Source of the DNA: Paramyrothecium sp. XJ0827
Lineage: Eukaryota > Ascomycota > Sordariomycetes > Hypocreales > Stachybotryaceae
NCBI GenBank assembly: GCA_020881915.1
Contig: JAJFPB010000006.1
Coordinates: 124,001-188,000, forward strand
Direction of reading: 5' to 3'
Length of the DNA: 64,000 nucleotides
In this document: one piece after another, positions 62,400 through 64,000 of the stretch
Layout of the letters: every line of letters begins with the position of its first letter
Position numbering within the stretch: position 1 is the first letter of the stretch
Program-made: the position numbers and the translations under genes
The notes under the pieces: generated by a model
The model's input: only the letters and a program-made list of their open reading frames with translations
Databases searched by the model: none
What the model was told of the DNA's origin: nothing

Positions 62400-63180
62400 A
62401 ATGTTGTGTGAGGAGCGACAGCTGCCAGAGCGATTATTTTCGAGGAGTCCTCGGCAAAGCATCTCATCGTTTTGCCTTCTTTATGGGAGAAACATCTATC
62501 CCGCCGGAGTTTGTAGCTTCCTTAGCTCGGGCCCTAGCTCTAGCTCGCTCACTACGGCTCTTCTTTACTATAGCAACCACCTCCCTGCGATGCCGCTTCA
62601 GAGTCTTTGGACCAACTGGCGTGACTGGTTGCTGCGTAATCTAAGGCTTAGGTATCCGTGGTATGCGTCCTTGATTCGGGGTCTTCGGGTTGGTCGGAGG
62701 AGCTGCCAATAGATTAATCCCAGGCCCTGGTGCAGAAGGCTCGCTTTTTACAATCACACCATCTAATCCTTAGTCCAGGTCGCCTTCGGCAGCTTCAGGA
62801 CGCCATATCTTCCTCTGGCTCAAGACATCTGGGTTCACAGGAGGAGGAGTTCCTTTGTTATTAGACACTGGGCTTTTCGCAGCCTTCCACCAGATCCTAG
62901 TAGGCGGTTTCTCAGCTACAACAATTAGGCGTCTACCCAAATGGCACCAGTTTCTTTATCTGCCTAGCAGAGTAATATCACTAAACCGTGGTCGCACAAA
63001 GCCGCATTCCCAAAGCCGATCTATCTCGCTTCTTAATAACCTAATTGTAACAGAGGGTCTACTACTTCCAAGATACGCTACAGCGGCGAGAAAGGCCGTG
63101 ATTATTGCTCGAGATTACGGCAACTTTACTGCTACATAGTATCGCAGCCTCTCTCCTAGAAGTAAGTCAATCGTTCTATC
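62400..63180 (-). pseudogene. Decayed coding sequence of unknown type
   Basis: On the minus strand a fairly continuous protein-like reading with a few stop codons is visible, including a strongly basic helix (about 62620-62490, E-R-A-R-A-R-A-R-A-K) and a Pro/Lys-rich part. I cannot assign it; it might be the remnant of a transposon or a gene. Short plus-strand frames across it look spurious. Confidence 0.25.
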
Positions 63181-63196
63181 GAGAACATACTCCTAA

Positions 63197-64000
63197 TCAG
63201 ACCCAAGCGGATAATACTATAGGCTCGGCGAATACGTCCCATGATCTAGGGGCAGTGAGAATGCCGGCCAGTGTCGAGGAACTGGACTGGAGGATCAATA
63301 GCCACGGCCTGGTCGGTTGTAGCAATAGTTCTCGGATAGGATCCACAAGTTCTGTCTCCCATATCAAGTTCTTTGCAGTCCACTGTCCGCGTGCTGTAGT
63401 CTTCAGAGGATGGACCATAATTTTGCTAGAAGCATCCGCGCTCGCAATCATGGATCGGTTCAACGACAGTGCTGTCATGAATGCGTCCCGGCGATGCCAG
63501 TACAGCTGAGAAATGAAGTTATCTGCCATGTGATAGGCTAGGACAGATCCACTGTCTCGACTAACAAAGACGCAATCGGCCTCGGAAGAAGCCATGATCC
63601 GCGTGATGTCGACTACATCATTGTTCCGACCAACGATTGGGGCTGGCGTGGCGATGCTCTCGCTGATACTAGACTCGTGTATCGCCGTCTTGCAGACGAG
63701 GACCGAAGGCTCCCAGACCTTCGTCTTGGTGTCTCGAATGTTGTACAGTCTGAAACCGTCACCACTAAATACAAATTGACGGACCTCGTATTCGCTAGAC
63801 CTTATGCAGTACAAGAGGGGTCAATGTCTAGAAGTCCCAGAACTTCATGGTCCCGGCTGCGTCCCCAGTGGCCAAGGTACGTCCGTCATTTGTTGAAGCG
63901 AGTGCCAAGGCATCCCCTGAGACCCATCGGATTTCTTTCTGATCTCCACTCGCCCACTTGTCGTATATGTAAAGCTGGTCATCTTGGTATGAAACGGCTA
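63197..64000 (-). pseudogene. WD40 repeat region of a NACHT-WD (NLR-type) protein, broken, runs off right edge
   Basis: Read from the right edge on the minus strand: S-Y-Q-D-D-Q-L-Y-I-Y-D-K-W, then L-A-L-A-S-T-N-D-G-R-T-L-A-T-G-D and G-T-M-K-F-W-D-F (a WD40 blade), a stop (about 63833), and after a frameshift V-R-Q-F-V-F-S-G-D-G-F-R-L-Y-N-I-R-D followed by V-W-E-P-S-V-L-V. That last pattern (F-S-x-D-x-x-R...D-I-R...V-W-E-P-x-V-L) is characteristic of the WD40 domain of fungal NACHT-WD proteins. The N-terminal effector and the NACHT domain would lie beyond 64000. The lesions suggest a dead copy or an error-rich region. Confidence 0.6.

Overview
The window looks like a repeat-rich accessory (possibly subtelomeric) stretch of a filamentous ascomycete (Pezizomycotina) genome. 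The evidence is: host genes with short spliceosomal introns of about 47-60 bp and CTAAC-like branch sites; fungal-specific families (FunK1 kinases, HET domain, SUR7/PalI, OLE1-type desaturase with fused cytochrome b5, patatin-like proteins with a central zinc-binding region, NACHT-WD-type WD40 repeats); and a typical ascomycete transposon set (Fot1/pogo-like, hAT, piggyBac-like, Tad-like LINEs). I cannot name the species. Nothing here is bacterial.

Layout. 1-4.2 kb: a hAT element running off the left edge, inserted in or beside decayed LINE fragments with two tandem LINE 3' tails. 4.7-6.2 kb: a delta-9 fatty-acid desaturase (minus strand) with two suspicious lesions in its cytochrome b5 end. 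6.8-12.4 kb: two host genes, a kinase-like fragment and a SUR7/PalI-like membrane protein, each interrupted by a TA-flanked Fot1/pogo-like element. The first element has a frameshifted transposase; the second is intact. 12.7-20 kb: small host genes (EBP-like sterol isomerase, a 67-aa hydrophilic protein, a mitochondrial-type small protein, a RidA-like protein) and the remnant of a membrane-anchored surface protein. 20.3-23.3 kb: a 5'-truncated Tad-like LINE. 23.8-26.4 kb: an apparently complete phosphoketolase gene, with a perfect hairpin beyond its 3' end and a 3 x 22 bp repeat in its leader. 27.4-32.2 kb: broken piggyBac-like, LINE, helicase-family, Fot1-like and FunK1 fragments. 32.4-34.8 kb: a full FunK1 kinase. 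35-39.1 kb: a LINE fragment, a spliced orphan gene and a third Fot1-like element with two frameshifts.

39.5-64 kb is an accessory gene region with few transposons. It holds a secreted glycoprotein, a TPR protein, remnants of tyrosinase, HET and lactonase genes, a tiny protein with two chromo-like modules, several orphan genes, a protein kinase beside a decayed copy of itself, a patatin-like phospholipase, and at the right edge a broken WD40 repeat array of NACHT-WD type. The mix of HET, patatin, WD40 and kinase families is what is usually seen in fungal non-self-recognition (NLR-type) repertoires. Several members are broken, which suggests birth-and-death evolution. No operon-like logic is expected.

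The most interesting signals are: (i) each Fot1/pogo-like terminal inverted repeat contains a duplicated motif that matches within an element but differs between elements; (ii) the desaturase has lost a predicted heme-ligand histidine and carries a 2-bp frameshift; (iii) the double chromo-like mini-protein; (iv) a predicted GC-AG intron at the catalytic serine of the patatin gene; (v) a 29-bp perfect hairpin; (vi) a HET/lactonase chimera.
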